Source: an uncultured Pelagibacteraceae bacterium (GTDB lineage: Bacteria; Pseudomonadota; Alphaproteobacteria; Pelagibacterales; Pelagibacteraceae). Taken from it: DNA of 48,000 nucleotides. The position numbers and the translations under genes were made by a program. The stretch is from contig CACHIS010000004.1 in NCBI GenBank assembly GCA_902579925.1, positions 1-48,000 on the forward strand, written 5' to 3'. Shown here piece after piece: positions 6,783-15,854 of the stretch (position 1 is its first letter; every line of letters starts with the position of its first letter). The notes beneath the pieces are model-generated. The model did no database searches and was not told the origin of the DNA. It was given only the letters and a program-made list of their open reading frames with translations.

Positions 6783-7874
6783 ATGGACACAATTTTATTA
6801 ATAATTTTGATTTTAATGTTTGGAGCAATCTTGGCTATTTTGTATTTAAATATAAAGTCCAAGAAAGAGAACAGAGCTGATGAGACTAATGAAATAGCAA
6901 ATTTGAATGCGGAAATTATTAGATTAAAAGATAGCTTAAACTCTACAATCAATACATCTTTAAGCTCGATGTCTACCTCATTTAACTCTTTATCAACTGG
7001 GGTTACAAAGGATATGACCGAGGCACTTACTAAAGTTGATGAGAAGGTTGGTAATTTTAATGAACAAGTAAAGCTCTTAAATCAAAGCCAAGAAGGGATT
7101 ACAAAAATTTTAGCAGGGGTTAAAAAGTATGGAACTTTAGCTGAATATTCTTTGGATGCTTTGATTAAAGACTTATTACCTGCGTCTCAATATATGACTA
7201 ATGTCAAAATGAAAGAAGATACAAGTGAAAATGTAGAATTTGCAATCAGGCTTCAAGGAGATGTTTTGGTTCCGGTAGACTCTCATTTTCCAGTAGAAAA
7301 ATTTAAGGCAATTACAGATGCGCACGAGGCTGATGATAAGAAAGCAGTTTCTGATGCTAGAACAAAATTAGCAAGTGCATTTAAGGCCAAAGCAAAAAGT
7401 GTCATGGAGAAATATATTGTACCACCTAAAACTTCAAATTTTGCAATAGTGTATGCTCCTACAGAAAGTCTTTATAAAGAATTAACTGAGTATCAAGACC
7501 CAAGCACTAAGGAGTTATTAACTCAAGAATTAATGAAAAAATATAAAATAGTAATTTGTGGCCCAAATACTCTTTCAGCTTATTTACAGTCTTTACACAT
7601 GGGCTTTCAGTCTCTTAAAATTTCAAAACACGCAACAGAGATTTATGATCATTTAAAAACTATAAGTACGAGATTTTCTAGTCATTTTGATAATATTTAT
7701 AAATTAAGAAAAAAACTTGAAGAGGCCATGACGGTTGTTGATAGTTTTGGAAAAGATGCAAGATCAATTACTAGAACTTTAGAAAATATAAAAGATCCCG
7801 AGCAAGTTGAAAAAGCTGTCCTAACAGAGAACGTTGAGAGTTTTGTTGAAAGAAATAAACAAGTCAAAAAATAA
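6783..7874 (+). CDS. rmuC: DNA recombination protein RmuC
   Basis: RmuC limits rearrangements at inverted repeats. The family (PF02646) has a predicted nuclease-like fold behind a membrane anchor and coiled coil. The 363-residue protein has an N-terminal membrane segment (residues about 4-23, LLIILILMFGAILAILYL) and a coiled-coil-prone stretch to about 110. The conserved core follows: GTLAEYSLDALIKDLLP, RLQGDVLVPVDSHFPVEKF, NFAIVYAPTESLYKEL and CGPNTLSAYLQSLHMGF. ATG 6783 gives the anchor directly at the N-terminus. It heads a same-strand set with two further nucleases. Confidence 0.93.
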   Translation: MDTILLIILILMFGAILAILYLNIKSKKENRADETNEIANLNAEIIRLKDSLNSTINTSLSSMSTSFNSLSTGVTKDMTEALTKVDEKVGNFNEQVKLLNQSQEGITKILAGVKKYGTLAEYSLDALIKDLLPASQYMTNVKMKEDTSENVEFAIRLQGDVLVPVDSHFPVEKFKAITDAHEADDKKAVSDARTKLASAFKAKAKSVMEKYIVPPKTSNFAIVYAPTESLYKELTEYQDPSTKELLTQELMKKYKIVICGPNTLSAYLQSLHMGFQSLKISKHATEIYDHLKTISTRFSSHFDNIYKLRKKLEEAMTVVDSFGKDARSITRTLENIKDPEQVEKAVLTENVESFVERNKQVKK

Positions 7875-7911
7875 TTTCTTTTTTTAGATAATACCGACTA
7901 TAAGAAATCAC

Positions 7912-8601
7912 ATGCGTTGGAACAAAAAATATGACTATCCTAAAAGTTCAAGAGCAACAGAAGATGGAATAAGAAGATATTTACTAGGAGAGTTAAAGCT
8001 ACCATCAGTTACATCCGTGCTAGACTTTACTCGCAGCGATGAAGAAAAAGCTGCTTTGGCTAACTGGAGAGAAAGAACTGGTCATAAAGAAGCTGAAGCT
8101 ATTACAAAGGCAGCAAGTAGCAGAGGTTCTCAGATGCACAGCTATTTAGAGTCTTTTCTTTTGGGAAGAGAAAATTTGAGTTTTTTTGAAGACAATGAGC
8201 AATATAAAAAAATGGCGAAAGAAATTATTGATAAGGGTTTAACAAACAGATTAGAGGAAATATATGGTGTGGAGGCCACTATGCATTATCCTGATAGATA
8301 TGCAGGAACAGCAGACTGCGTTGGTGTTTATGAGGGAAAAGAAACGATAATTGATTTTAAGCAGTCAAACAAACCAAAAAAAGCTGAGTACATAGACTCT
8401 TGGTTTTTACAAACTGCGGCTTACTCTTTAGCACATAATGTTGTGTATAATTCTAATATTACAGCTTGTATTATTCTTGTTTGCACAGTGGATAATTTAT
8501 TTCAAGAGTTTAAGATTCAAGGACCAGAATTAATTACATATCAAAATTTATTTTTAGGTAGATTAAAAAAATTTAATGAGATGAATAATTTGGTTCAATA
8601 A
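7912..8601 (+). CDS. PD-(D/E)XK superfamily nuclease, RecB/MGME1-like
   Basis: The 229-residue protein has the marks of the Cas4/RecB/MGME1 branch of PD-(D/E)XK nucleases. Seen: an N-terminal LPSVTSVLDFTR as in MGME1-like proteins, RGSQMHSYLESFLLG (the conserved RG..H helix), then AGTADCVGVYEG with the metal-binding Asp, TIIDFKQ as the D-x-K catalytic pair, and QTAAY, the QxxxY motif typical of RecB-family 5'-3' exonucleases. It probably cuts single-stranded or flapped DNA. Homologues of this type are also common in marine phages. It lies between rmuC and exonuclease I (3 bp gap to the latter), which supports a DNA repair role. Confidence 0.8.
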   Translation: MRWNKKYDYPKSSRATEDGIRRYLLGELKLPSVTSVLDFTRSDEEKAALANWRERTGHKEAEAITKAASSRGSQMHSYLESFLLGRENLSFFEDNEQYKKMAKEIIDKGLTNRLEEIYGVEATMHYPDRYAGTADCVGVYEGKETIIDFKQSNKPKKAEYIDSWFLQTAAYSLAHNVVYNSNITACIILVCTVDNLFQEFKIQGPELITYQNLFLGRLKKFNEMNNLVQ

Positions 8602-8604
8602 AAA

Positions 8605-10041
8605 ATGGATAAGATTGTAATTTACGATACCGAAACCACGAATTCAACAATATGGGGATCCATAATTGAGGTTGGAGCTGTTGTAGTTGATAAAAACTTA
8701 AGAGAAATTGGAAAATTAAATATTAGAGGGCGAATGCCAGAAGGTGAGGTGCCAAGTGCAAAGGCTTTACTTGTTAATTCAACTAGCATTGATTTACTTA
8801 CTAAAGGCAATTATTCACATTATGATTTTTTAGGTGCTGTCGAGAATTTTTTCTCAAAATGCGCTCCAGCGATGTTTATGGGTTGGTCAAATCTAAATTT
8901 TGACCGAAGAATGTTTCATTTTAATTTTTTTAAAGGGAATCGTTACCCTTACGCAACTCACTCATCACCTAATAGTGAGCATGATGGTTTACACATAGCT
9001 AGGGCAGCTCAAACGTTAAATTCCGAAACTTTAAAAACAGAATTAACAGAGGCAGGTAACCCAAGCCTAGCATTAGAATCTTTATCAAGAATGCAAGGTT
9101 TCGACACTTCAGCAAGTCACACTGCCTACGTTGATGCTCAAAATTCATTAAAGGTCCTTCGAATTATTAAAGATAAACATAAAGAAAATTGGGAAATATT
9201 TTTAAAAACATCAACTAAAACAAGCGTAGAAACGTTTTTAAAAAATGAAGGCATATATACTATTTTTGAAAACGTGAAGGGTAGAAATATGATGTATCTC
9301 ATTAGCACACTACATCCTAATCACTGTTTTCATCCATCTTACGCATCGTGGGGATATGCTTGGGATTTAAGAAGAGATCCAGAACCATTATTAAACTTAA
9401 CAGTAAATCAATTAAGAGATATATTGAAAAAATATAGTCCAAAGGCTTTAAGAGTTTTAAAAACTAATAAAGCTCCAGTAATTTTGGACAAAGATTTTGC
9501 TCTAAAACAAAAACCTTATTTAGACTTAGATCTAGAAACAATTAAAAAACGTGCTCAAATGGTAAGAAACAATGAAAATTTTTGCAGGAATATACAAATT
9601 ATAAATAAAGAGGTAGCAGAGGAAAAAGCGCAAACTAAGACCCAAGAAGATCTATTACCCGAAGAAACGTTATATGAAAAATTTATTCCCAATAAAGACA
9701 CCGCTCTTTTTAAAACATGGCATAGTTCATCTTGGGAAGACAAGTTGAGATTACTAGATAAATTTCAAGATAAAAGATGTAGTTGGTTTGGACAAAAAAT
9801 AATTTATCAAGAAGCACCCCAAATTTTACCGCCAGATTTATATAAAAATATTAAAAGCGAAATTGCTAGACGCATTTTAAGTAAAAATAAGGAGAAGTGG
9901 CAAACAGTAAATATGGCGTACAATGAAATTGATTATTTGAGAGACCAAGCAGATAAAAGAGACGATGAACAGGAACTAAAAAAACTAGATGAAATAAATG
10001 AATTTATTATGTCAATTGAAAAGAAATATGAAATTGCATAG
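8605..10041 (+). CDS. sbcB: Exodeoxyribonuclease I (SbcB-like)
   Basis: ExoI degrades single-stranded DNA 3' to 5' in recombination and mismatch repair. The 478-residue protein carries a DEDDh exonuclease domain: YDTETTN at residues 7-13, the middle acidic motif in GWSNLNFDRRMFHFNFF near 93, and HTAYVDA near 172 with the catalytic His and Asp. The second half matches the ExoI-specific region (LISTLHPNHCFHPS, YAWDLRRDPEPLLNLT). This distinguishes it from oligoribonuclease or DnaQ. ATG 8605 follows the preceding nuclease by three bases, so the two are cotranscribed. The ExoI family is best known from Gammaproteobacteria. Confidence 0.88.
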   Translation: MDKIVIYDTETTNSTIWGSIIEVGAVVVDKNLREIGKLNIRGRMPEGEVPSAKALLVNSTSIDLLTKGNYSHYDFLGAVENFFSKCAPAMFMGWSNLNFDRRMFHFNFFKGNRYPYATHSSPNSEHDGLHIARAAQTLNSETLKTELTEAGNPSLALESLSRMQGFDTSASHTAYVDAQNSLKVLRIIKDKHKENWEIFLKTSTKTSVETFLKNEGIYTIFENVKGRNMMYLISTLHPNHCFHPSYASWGYAWDLRRDPEPLLNLTVNQLRDILKKYSPKALRVLKTNKAPVILDKDFALKQKPYLDLDLETIKKRAQMVRNNENFCRNIQIINKEVAEEKAQTKTQEDLLPEETLYEKFIPNKDTALFKTWHSSSWEDKLRLLDKFQDKRCSWFGQKIIYQEAPQILPPDLYKNIKSEIARRILSKNKEKWQTVNMAYNEIDYLRDQADKRDDEQELKKLDEINEFIMSIEKKYEIA

Positions 10042-10075
10042 TTGACTTTAACTTTTAAATTAATAGAAGACTATT

Positions 10076-10393
10076 ATGCTTACAAATTTTAAAGACGAAG
10101 ATTTTGAAAACACAATAAAGAGCGAGGACGTCTCTGTAATTCAATTTAGTGCAGCGTGGTGTGGACCTTGCAAAACCCTAAAACCGATTATGGATAAACT
10201 TGCAACAGTATATAAAGATAAAGCTGGATTTTATTATGCTGATATAGAAGATGGTGGAATTAACACAGGTAGTGCTGCTGGTATTAGAGGGGTTCCAACT
10301 GTAATTATTTATAAAAAAGGCATTGAAGTAGATAGAAAAGTTGGTGGAGTGCCTGAAAGTCAAATGAAAGAGTTTTTGGAGAAAAATATCTAA
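10076..10393 (+). CDS. trxA: Thioredoxin
   Basis: A 105-residue cytoplasmic thioredoxin, the usual length, that reduces disulfides using thioredoxin reductase. The active site WCGPC is at residues 28-32, with the preceding VIQFSAAW strand, and the conserved cis-proline is in RGVPTVIIYKKG. The glycine-rich end (KVGGVPESQMKEFLEKN) is typical. No signal peptide is present. It is the last gene of the rmuC-nuclease-sbcB run. Its stop overlaps the folC stop on the other strand as CTAA, leaving no space for a terminator. It could be a secondary thioredoxin rather than the main TrxA. Confidence 0.92.
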   Translation: MLTNFKDEDFENTIKSEDVSVIQFSAAWCGPCKTLKPIMDKLATVYKDKAGFYYADIEDGGINTGSAAGIRGVPTVIIYKKGIEVDRKVGGVPESQMKEFLEKNI

Positions 10394-11655
10394 TTTAAAT
10401 CTAATACCTCAGAACAGAGATATAAAGATCCAGTAATAAGCACGAGATCTCCTTTACCCAAATCTACTGCTTTTATAGCTTCCTCTATACTTTTTTTATG
10501 ATTTACGTTTGAGATATTTTTAAATTTTTCTTTAAGATCAATTCCACTTATTGCATTAGGTTGACTTTTTATATCTACAGTTGTTATTGAGGCAATATCT
10601 TTAAAATAACTTATATATTTTTTATGATCTTTATTTTTCATCATTCCAATTATAATATGTTTTCTACAATTTAAACTTTCAAGATACTCATTTAATACTC
10701 TTGCACCATCTTCATTATGGTCTCCAGAAATTAAAAATAAATTATCTTTGACCAAATTTTTTAATTTACCAGATTCAATTTTTTGAAGTCTTGCAATATT
10801 ATTAATTTTCTGAATACCATCTTTTATATGTATGTCTTTAATATCTAGATCTAAAATTCTTAAAACAGCAATAGCAGTTGAGATATTTTCAAGTTGGTAT
10901 TGCCCTAAAATATTTGGTTTTGGTAATTTTAAATCACCAAATTTATCTTCATAATAAAAAAATTCATTTTCTCCGAAGGAATATGAAAAGTCCTCATCAA
11001 AGTAATATTTATTGGATTTATTTTCACCGATAGTTTTCTTAATTTTTTCCATTGTTGAAATAGTATTTTGTTTAGCAACAATAATATTTGAATTTAAAAG
11101 TTTTGAGGTTTTTTCATAAATAATCTTATCAATTGTTCTTTCATTCTCCGGAAGCCAGTCTAGATGATCTTTTGAAATAGATGTAATTACACTTGCCATG
11201 TTATTATTTAAAATATTTGTTGCATCAAATCTGTGAAATAAACCTGCCTCCACTAAATTAAGATTCTCTGGGTATTGAGCTGCCTTATGAAAGAAACATG
11301 CTGTTAAAATTTCAAAGAATGTAATTGGTTTATTATCATTTATTTTTTCTACTTCTTCAAAAAGAGAGGCAAGTTCTTCATCTTTTAATTGCTGATTATT
11401 AAAAACAAATCTTTCATTAATTTTTTGGATATGAGGACTTGTATAAACGTTACATTTTATTCCTGCCTCTTTTAGAATTGAATAACTAGCTTGAATTGTT
11501 GAATTCTTGCCATTAGTTCCAACAAAACTTATCGTATTGATTTTATTTTGCGGATTACCTAGTTTTTTACAAAGATGTTTAATTCGATCTAAACTAAGAT
11601 CTATCTCTTTTTTATGCAATTTTAGAAAGCGACTGAGTATTTTCTGTAGTTTCAT
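10390..11655 (-). CDS. folC: Bifunctional folylpolyglutamate synthase / dihydrofolate synthase
   Basis: FolC adds glutamate to dihydropteroate and to folates. The 421-residue protein shows the Mur-ligase-like order: P-loop GTNGKNST near residues 47-54 (GKGST is more common), YTSPHIQKINERF, VEAGLFHRFDATN for the metal and folate site, SISKDHLDWL, and a C-terminal domain with SGDHNEDGARVL and VLITGSLYL. It is the last gene of the long minus-strand block and its start lies 44 bp inside the end of accD, which implies coupled translation. accD-folC neighbourhood is common in Proteobacteria. Confidence 0.94.
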   Translation of the reverse strand: MKLQKILSRFLKLHKKEIDLSLDRIKHLCKKLGNPQNKINTISFVGTNGKNSTIQASYSILKEAGIKCNVYTSPHIQKINERFVFNNQQLKDEELASLFEEVEKINDNKPITFFEILTACFFHKAAQYPENLNLVEAGLFHRFDATNILNNNMASVITSISKDHLDWLPENERTIDKIIYEKTSKLLNSNIIVAKQNTISTMEKIKKTIGENKSNKYYFDEDFSYSFGENEFFYYEDKFGDLKLPKPNILGQYQLENISTAIAVLRILDLDIKDIHIKDGIQKINNIARLQKIESGKLKNLVKDNLFLISGDHNEDGARVLNEYLESLNCRKHIIIGMMKNKDHKKYISYFKDIASITTVDIKSQPNAISGIDLKEKFKNISNVNHKKSIEEAIKAVDLGKGDLVLITGSLYLCSEVLDLN

Positions 11656-12544
11656 CTTGTTCAGTGCTTATAGCAGAATTTTTCTTTAACAATATCGATA
11701 ATAGAGTTCCAATTTTTTCGGGAAGGTCTTTTCTTTGAACAATTAAATCAACGAATCCAGTTTTTTCAACATACTCACTTTTTTGAAAACCTTCAGGCAA
11801 TTCTTCTTTGACTGTACCTTGAATTACTCTAGCACCAGCAAATGCAATAAGTGCACCTGGTTCTGCAATATGAATATCACCTAGCATTGCATAAGATGCA
11901 GTAATACCCCCCGCAGTAGGATCTGTAATACAAACAATGTAGGGAAGATTATTTTTCTTGAGTTCACTTATCGCTAATGTGGTTCTAGTCATTTGAGACA
12001 ACGAAATTAAACTTTCCATCATTCTCATGCCGCCCCCCGCACTTATACACAAAAATGGAGTTTTATTTTCTATTGCGTATTGAATCCCATAGAGAAAGGC
12101 CTCTCCTTCTGCAGCCGCCATTGAGGCCCCTAAAAAATCAAAGTCAGATGCTACTGCCGTGACTTTAATATCACTTAATAAACCACTAACAACCATCATA
12201 CCACAATCCATACCAGTTTTTTTTCTCGCAGATTTTAATCTTTCCTTGTAAGTTCTCGAGTCTGTCCAATTTAATGGGTCGTCTTTTGGTATTGGTGTTT
12301 TAAATACCTCATAATTATTTTTTCCAAACAAAATATCAAATCTTTGCTTTGGATTTATTCTATGGTGTTTGTTGCACTCTAGCTCTGGACAAACCCAAAA
12401 GTTTTTTTCTAAATCTTTTTTTAAAATTGGTCCTTTGCAACATGAAGTCCAATCACTGTTTGCAATATCTTCTTTTGTAGCTCTTTTATGGATAGCTGAC
12501 TTTATTTTTTCACCAGCTTTAATAATTTTTGTAATCCAATTCAT
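11612..12544 (-). CDS. accD: Acetyl-CoA carboxylase carboxyltransferase, beta subunit
   Basis: AccD with AccA transfers CO2 from biotin to acetyl-CoA, giving malonyl-CoA for fatty acids. The 310-residue protein has an N-terminal ribbon (cysteines at residues 35, 36, 52 and 57) and then the crotonase-like core: GMMVVSGLL, DFDFLGASMAAAEGE, CISAGGGMRMMESL, DPTAGGITASYAMLGD and EPGALIAFAGARVIQGT. The cysteine spacing CC-x15-C-x4-C differs from the usual Cx2C-x15-Cx2C, so zinc binding may be altered. It starts with a 4 bp overlap on trpA. accA is 20 kb away at 33.4 kb. Confidence 0.95.
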   Translation of the reverse strand: MNWITKIIKAGEKIKSAIHKRATKEDIANSDWTSCCKGPILKKDLEKNFWVCPELECNKHHRINPKQRFDILFGKNNYEVFKTPIPKDDPLNWTDSRTYKERLKSARKKTGMDCGMMVVSGLLSDIKVTAVASDFDFLGASMAAAEGEAFLYGIQYAIENKTPFLCISAGGGMRMMESLISLSQMTRTTLAISELKKNNLPYIVCITDPTAGGITASYAMLGDIHIAEPGALIAFAGARVIQGTVKEELPEGFQKSEYVEKTGFVDLIVQRKDLPEKIGTLLSILLKKNSAISTEQDETTENTQSLSKIA

Positions 12545-13341
12545 TTTATTTTATTTTTTAATTTATTAACTAAACTACCTACATTTGTGACAGGATTTTG
12601 TCCACTTTTTAAACTTCTTGTAATTTCTTTACAAATAGCACTTCCCACAACCAATCCATCAGCAGATTTCAATTTTCCAATAGTTTTTTCTGTAATTCCA
12701 AATCCAATAACAACTTCTTTTTTTGGATTGATCCTTTTAATTTTTTTGTAGTTCTTTAATATTTCTTTTGGTGAAACTTTTAATTTGCCACCTGTGGTAC
12801 TTAACATTGAAATGAAGTAATTCATTTGATGAGAGTATTTTATGATTTTATTTAATCTTTTATTTGTTGTTGTGGGTGATAAAAGCTGAATAAAATATAT
12901 TGATTTTTTTTTGCATTTTTTTGCGAATTTCGAATTTTCTGGCCAAGGTAAGTCTACAACTATCAGTCCATTTACACCTGAAATTTTACATTCTTTTAAA
13001 AACTTGTTTTCACCATATTGAAATATCATATTATAATAGCCCATTAATATTACTGGTTTAGTTTTATTAAATTTTTTGAAGTCTTTAACGATATTAAAAA
13101 TATCAATTGTTCTAATTCCATTTTTAATTGCTCGATATGCGCTGGTTTGGATTTGACTTCCATCAGCAACAGGAGTGTTATGTGGGACGCCCAACTCTAA
13201 AATATCAGCATTTTTAGAAATTGATTTTAGAATTTCTAATGATTGTTTTTTGGTGCTGTCACCAGCAACAGTATAGGTTAATAGAGCAGGTCTATTTTCT
13301 TTTTTTGCTCTTTTAAAAGCAGCACTAATTGGATTTAACAT
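12541..13341 (-). CDS. trpA: Tryptophan synthase alpha chain
   Basis: TrpA cleaves indole-glycerol phosphate to indole and glyceraldehyde 3-phosphate, and passes indole to TrpB through a tunnel. The 266-residue TIM barrel keeps both catalytic acids: E49 in LELGVPHNTP and D60 in VADGSQIQ. The phosphate-binding end is in VVIGFGITEK and ADGLVVGSAI. HNTP replaces the usual FSDP in the first motif. It overlaps trpB by 17 bp and accD by 4 bp, so the trpF-trpB-trpA-accD-folC string is tightly coupled. Confidence 0.95.
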   Translation of the reverse strand: MLNPISAAFKRAKKENRPALLTYTVAGDSTKKQSLEILKSISKNADILELGVPHNTPVADGSQIQTSAYRAIKNGIRTIDIFNIVKDFKKFNKTKPVILMGYYNMIFQYGENKFLKECKISGVNGLIVVDLPWPENSKFAKKCKKKSIYFIQLLSPTTTNKRLNKIIKYSHQMNYFISMLSTTGGKLKVSPKEILKNYKKIKRINPKKEVVIGFGITEKTIGKLKSADGLVVGSAICKEITRSLKSGQNPVTNVGSLVNKLKNKIK

Positions 13342-14542
13342 ATTTTTTTCCTAATCTTTTCCGCAAAATGCTTCGGTCTTTGTATGCGTCTCCACAACTA
13401 TTAACTACTACAATTGTATCTTTATTTAATTTTTTTGACTCTTTTATTGCAACTGAGAAAGCATGACTTGGTTCAAGTGAAGGTCTTAATTTTTCGAATT
13501 TTGTTACAAGTTTGAAAGCCTCTAATGCCTCTTCATCACTTGCAGCTGTGTATCTTGCTCTTTTAGTATCTTTTAAAAAGCAATGAAGAGGAGAAATTCC
13601 TGGATAATCAAGCCCAGCAGAGATTGACTCAGTTTCTTCAATTTGACCTTCTGAATTTTGATTAACATATTGGGCTGCTCCATGAAGAATACCTATTTTA
13701 GATCCGTATGTTAGAGGTGCAGCATGTTTTTTACTTTTTGCAGGTCCACCAGCTTCTACTCCAATAAATTCACATTGTTTCTTATCATAATCCATAAATT
13801 CATTCCAAAATCCAAAACTTGAACTTCCACCACCTACGCAATTGTAAAGTTTGAGTTTTTTTGGAATTGATCCAAACTCATCAAGTAATTGAATTTTTAG
13901 TTCTCTTGATATTTGACTTGTGCTCCACCCACAAATTCGAACAAAAATTGCTGGTCCTACAGTGCTTCCAACACACATTGCGGTTGTATCACAATTAGCA
14001 ACCCAAAAACGCATACATTCTGAAACAGCATCAACAAGCGTCTGACTACCAGAGTAAACGGGTATAACTTCGGCTCCATTTTTTTTCATAGCTTTCACAT
14101 TTGGTTGTTGTCTATCTATATCTTTAGCTCCCATAAAAATTTTACACTTCAAACCAAACTTTTTAGCTGCCATACTAAGCATTTTACCTGCATATCCTGC
14201 GCCTGTGTCTCCACATATAATTTTTTTACCAGCACGTTTTGCAAGTAAACAATGGACTGTAGCATTGTAGATTTTGTGTGCTCCACCATTAGCATCTGAA
14301 ACAACTTTAGACCAAATCTGTGCGCCCCCCACATATTTTGATAAGTTTTCTAATTTTATGAAACGAGTAGGAGTTCCAACCCAATTTTTGAAATATTTAT
14401 CTCTCTCACTGATAAAGTTTTTATCTTTTTTTAATTTATTAAATAGGATCTCCAAATCTTCGATTGGCTTTTTTAAAGTTTCAGGCACAAAGTTTCCTCC
14501 AAATTTCCCCCCCCCAGAAACCAAGTTTATTTCCCTGATCAA
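13325..14542 (-). CDS. trpB: Tryptophan synthase beta chain
   Basis: TrpB condenses indole and serine to tryptophan using pyridoxal phosphate. The 405-residue protein has the PLP lysine K90 in GGAHKIYNA (family GAHKINN), the GGGSS phosphate loop, the GAGYAGKM region (family GAGQHG) and HAFSVAIKESK near the end. The N-terminus KFGGNFVPETL is typical. Just before it, residues 10-12 are glycines encoded by a run of nine G (14507-14515), which is very unusual in this AT-rich DNA and lies about 27 bases from the start. It overlaps trpA by 17 bp. Confidence 0.95.
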   Translation of the reverse strand: MIREINLVSGGGKFGGNFVPETLKKPIEDLEILFNKLKKDKNFISERDKYFKNWVGTPTRFIKLENLSKYVGGAQIWSKVVSDANGGAHKIYNATVHCLLAKRAGKKIICGDTGAGYAGKMLSMAAKKFGLKCKIFMGAKDIDRQQPNVKAMKKNGAEVIPVYSGSQTLVDAVSECMRFWVANCDTTAMCVGSTVGPAIFVRICGWSTSQISRELKIQLLDEFGSIPKKLKLYNCVGGGSSSFGFWNEFMDYDKKQCEFIGVEAGGPAKSKKHAAPLTYGSKIGILHGAAQYVNQNSEGQIEETESISAGLDYPGISPLHCFLKDTKRARYTAASDEEALEAFKLVTKFEKLRPSLEPSHAFSVAIKESKKLNKDTIVVVNSCGDAYKDRSILRKRLGKKYVKSN

Positions 14543-14559
14543 TTAATTGTATCCCTTTT

Positions 14560-15183
14560 TTAAGTTTCATATTTTGAAGACATATTTAGCAATTTATTGA
14601 TCTTATTTATATCTTTTTTTCCATTTTCATCCTCTAGTGCTCCACTAAGATCAATTATAAAATCTTTATTTCTAAAATTGGGAATATCATCTATTTGAAT
14701 ATTTCCTGCAATCATTTTGTTTAATTCCTTAGGTACCCCATTTAGTAAATTGTGATCAAAACCTTCAGACTTATGATAACCCTTTGAGTCAAATAGAATT
14801 ATATCTGAAATATTTGAATAATTCTTATATTCATTCACATCATCTTTGCTGGAGACAGTAATTGCAGTAATTATTTTGATTTTATATTTTAATTTAATTT
14901 CTTCTGTTCTTTCAGGGTTTACATCATAAAGTTGATAATAATCAAAATTCAAATATTTTATCTTTTCTAATATTTCATCTGATGGTTTTACAAGCACAGA
15001 TGTAAAATTCACCTGTTTTTTATCAACATTAATTAATTGCTTTAATTTTTTATATTCAACAAATCTTTTACTTTTTTCGTAGTTTGTTATGAAGCCTATG
15101 AATTTTGGGGAGTGGGGGTGATTTAAAATAAAATTTAAAGTTTTAGGATCTGAGACCCCACAAATTTTCAATCCTTTAATCAT
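14560..15183 (-). CDS. trpF: Phosphoribosylanthranilate isomerase (divergent)
   Basis: TrpF isomerises phosphoribosylanthranilate in tryptophan synthesis. The 207-residue protein is a plausible but diverged TIM barrel: LKICGVSD at residues 5-12 with the catalytic cysteine, FIGFITNY, YYQLYD (family QLHG), IILFDSKG with the catalytic aspartate, EGFDHNLL (family G..FDW), MIAGNIQ (family LAGGL) and DLSGALEDENGKKD (family DVSSGVE..PG.KD). Position before trpB and a 4 bp overlap with pyrF support the call. Confidence 0.87.
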   Translation of the reverse strand: MIKGLKICGVSDPKTLNFILNHPHSPKFIGFITNYEKSKRFVEYKKLKQLINVDKKQVNFTSVLVKPSDEILEKIKYLNFDYYQLYDVNPERTEEIKLKYKIKIITAITVSSKDDVNEYKNYSNISDIILFDSKGYHKSEGFDHNLLNGVPKELNKMIAGNIQIDDIPNFRNKDFIIDLSGALEDENGKKDINKINKLLNMSSKYET

Positions 15184-15854
15184 TGACTTAAATGATTAAT
15201 TAATGATTGCGTATTTTTTTTTATATTTCCTTTTGTAAGGTCTCTACCTATAACTAGCCAATCGGCTCCATTTGCATAAGCTTCATTAGGAGTCAAAATT
15301 CTTTTTTGATCATTTATCTTTTTAGTAAATCTTATTCCCGGAGTAATTATTTCTTTTTTAAATTGTTTCTTAACAATCTTCACTTCTTGTGCACTACACA
15401 CTATGGCATCTAATTTTGCTTTACTCGCTAACTTTGCTTGATGAAGCACTAATTTTTTAACACTTTTATTGAATCCAATTTCTCTTAATGCCTTGTTATC
15501 TAAAGAAGTAAGAACCGTCACACCTATTAATTTTATTTTGCCTGAGACTTTCTTTGCAGCTCTAAGAGCCTCAAAACCTGAGCTTATATGAATTGTAAGA
15601 TAATTAACTTTTAAATCTTTTACTGCTTCAATTGTTGATCTACATGTATTGGGTATATCGTGAAGTTTTAAATCTGCGAAAGTTATTTTACCTTTTAAAT
15701 TGGATAAAAAATTTCTTCCCTTTTTTGAATTTAAAAATTCTAATCCAAATTTATAACCTACTCTTAATTTAGAATTTTTTGTTTTTTTGATAATTTCTTT
15801 TATTTTTGAAATATTAACAGTATCACATGCAACAAATATTTTATTCTTTTTCAT
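15180..15854 (-). CDS. pyrF: Orotidine 5'-phosphate decarboxylase
   Basis: PyrF makes UMP from OMP, the last step of de novo pyrimidine synthesis. The 224-residue TIM barrel has the signature tetrad segment ADLKLHDIPNT (D61, K63, D66) and a C-terminal ITPGIRF with DWLVIGRDLTKG for phosphate binding. The start FVACDTVN corresponds to the family's VALD. It overlaps trpF by 4 bp and the end of ihfB by 14 bp, inside the same minus-strand transcript. Regulation separate from that block is not evident. Confidence 0.94.
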   Translation of the reverse strand: MKKNKIFVACDTVNISKIKEIIKKTKNSKLRVGYKFGLEFLNSKKGRNFLSNLKGKITFADLKLHDIPNTCRSTIEAVKDLKVNYLTIHISSGFEALRAAKKVSGKIKLIGVTVLTSLDNKALREIGFNKSVKKLVLHQAKLASKAKLDAIVCSAQEVKIVKKQFKKEIITPGIRFTKKINDQKRILTPNEAYANGADWLVIGRDLTKGNIKKNTQSLINHLSQ

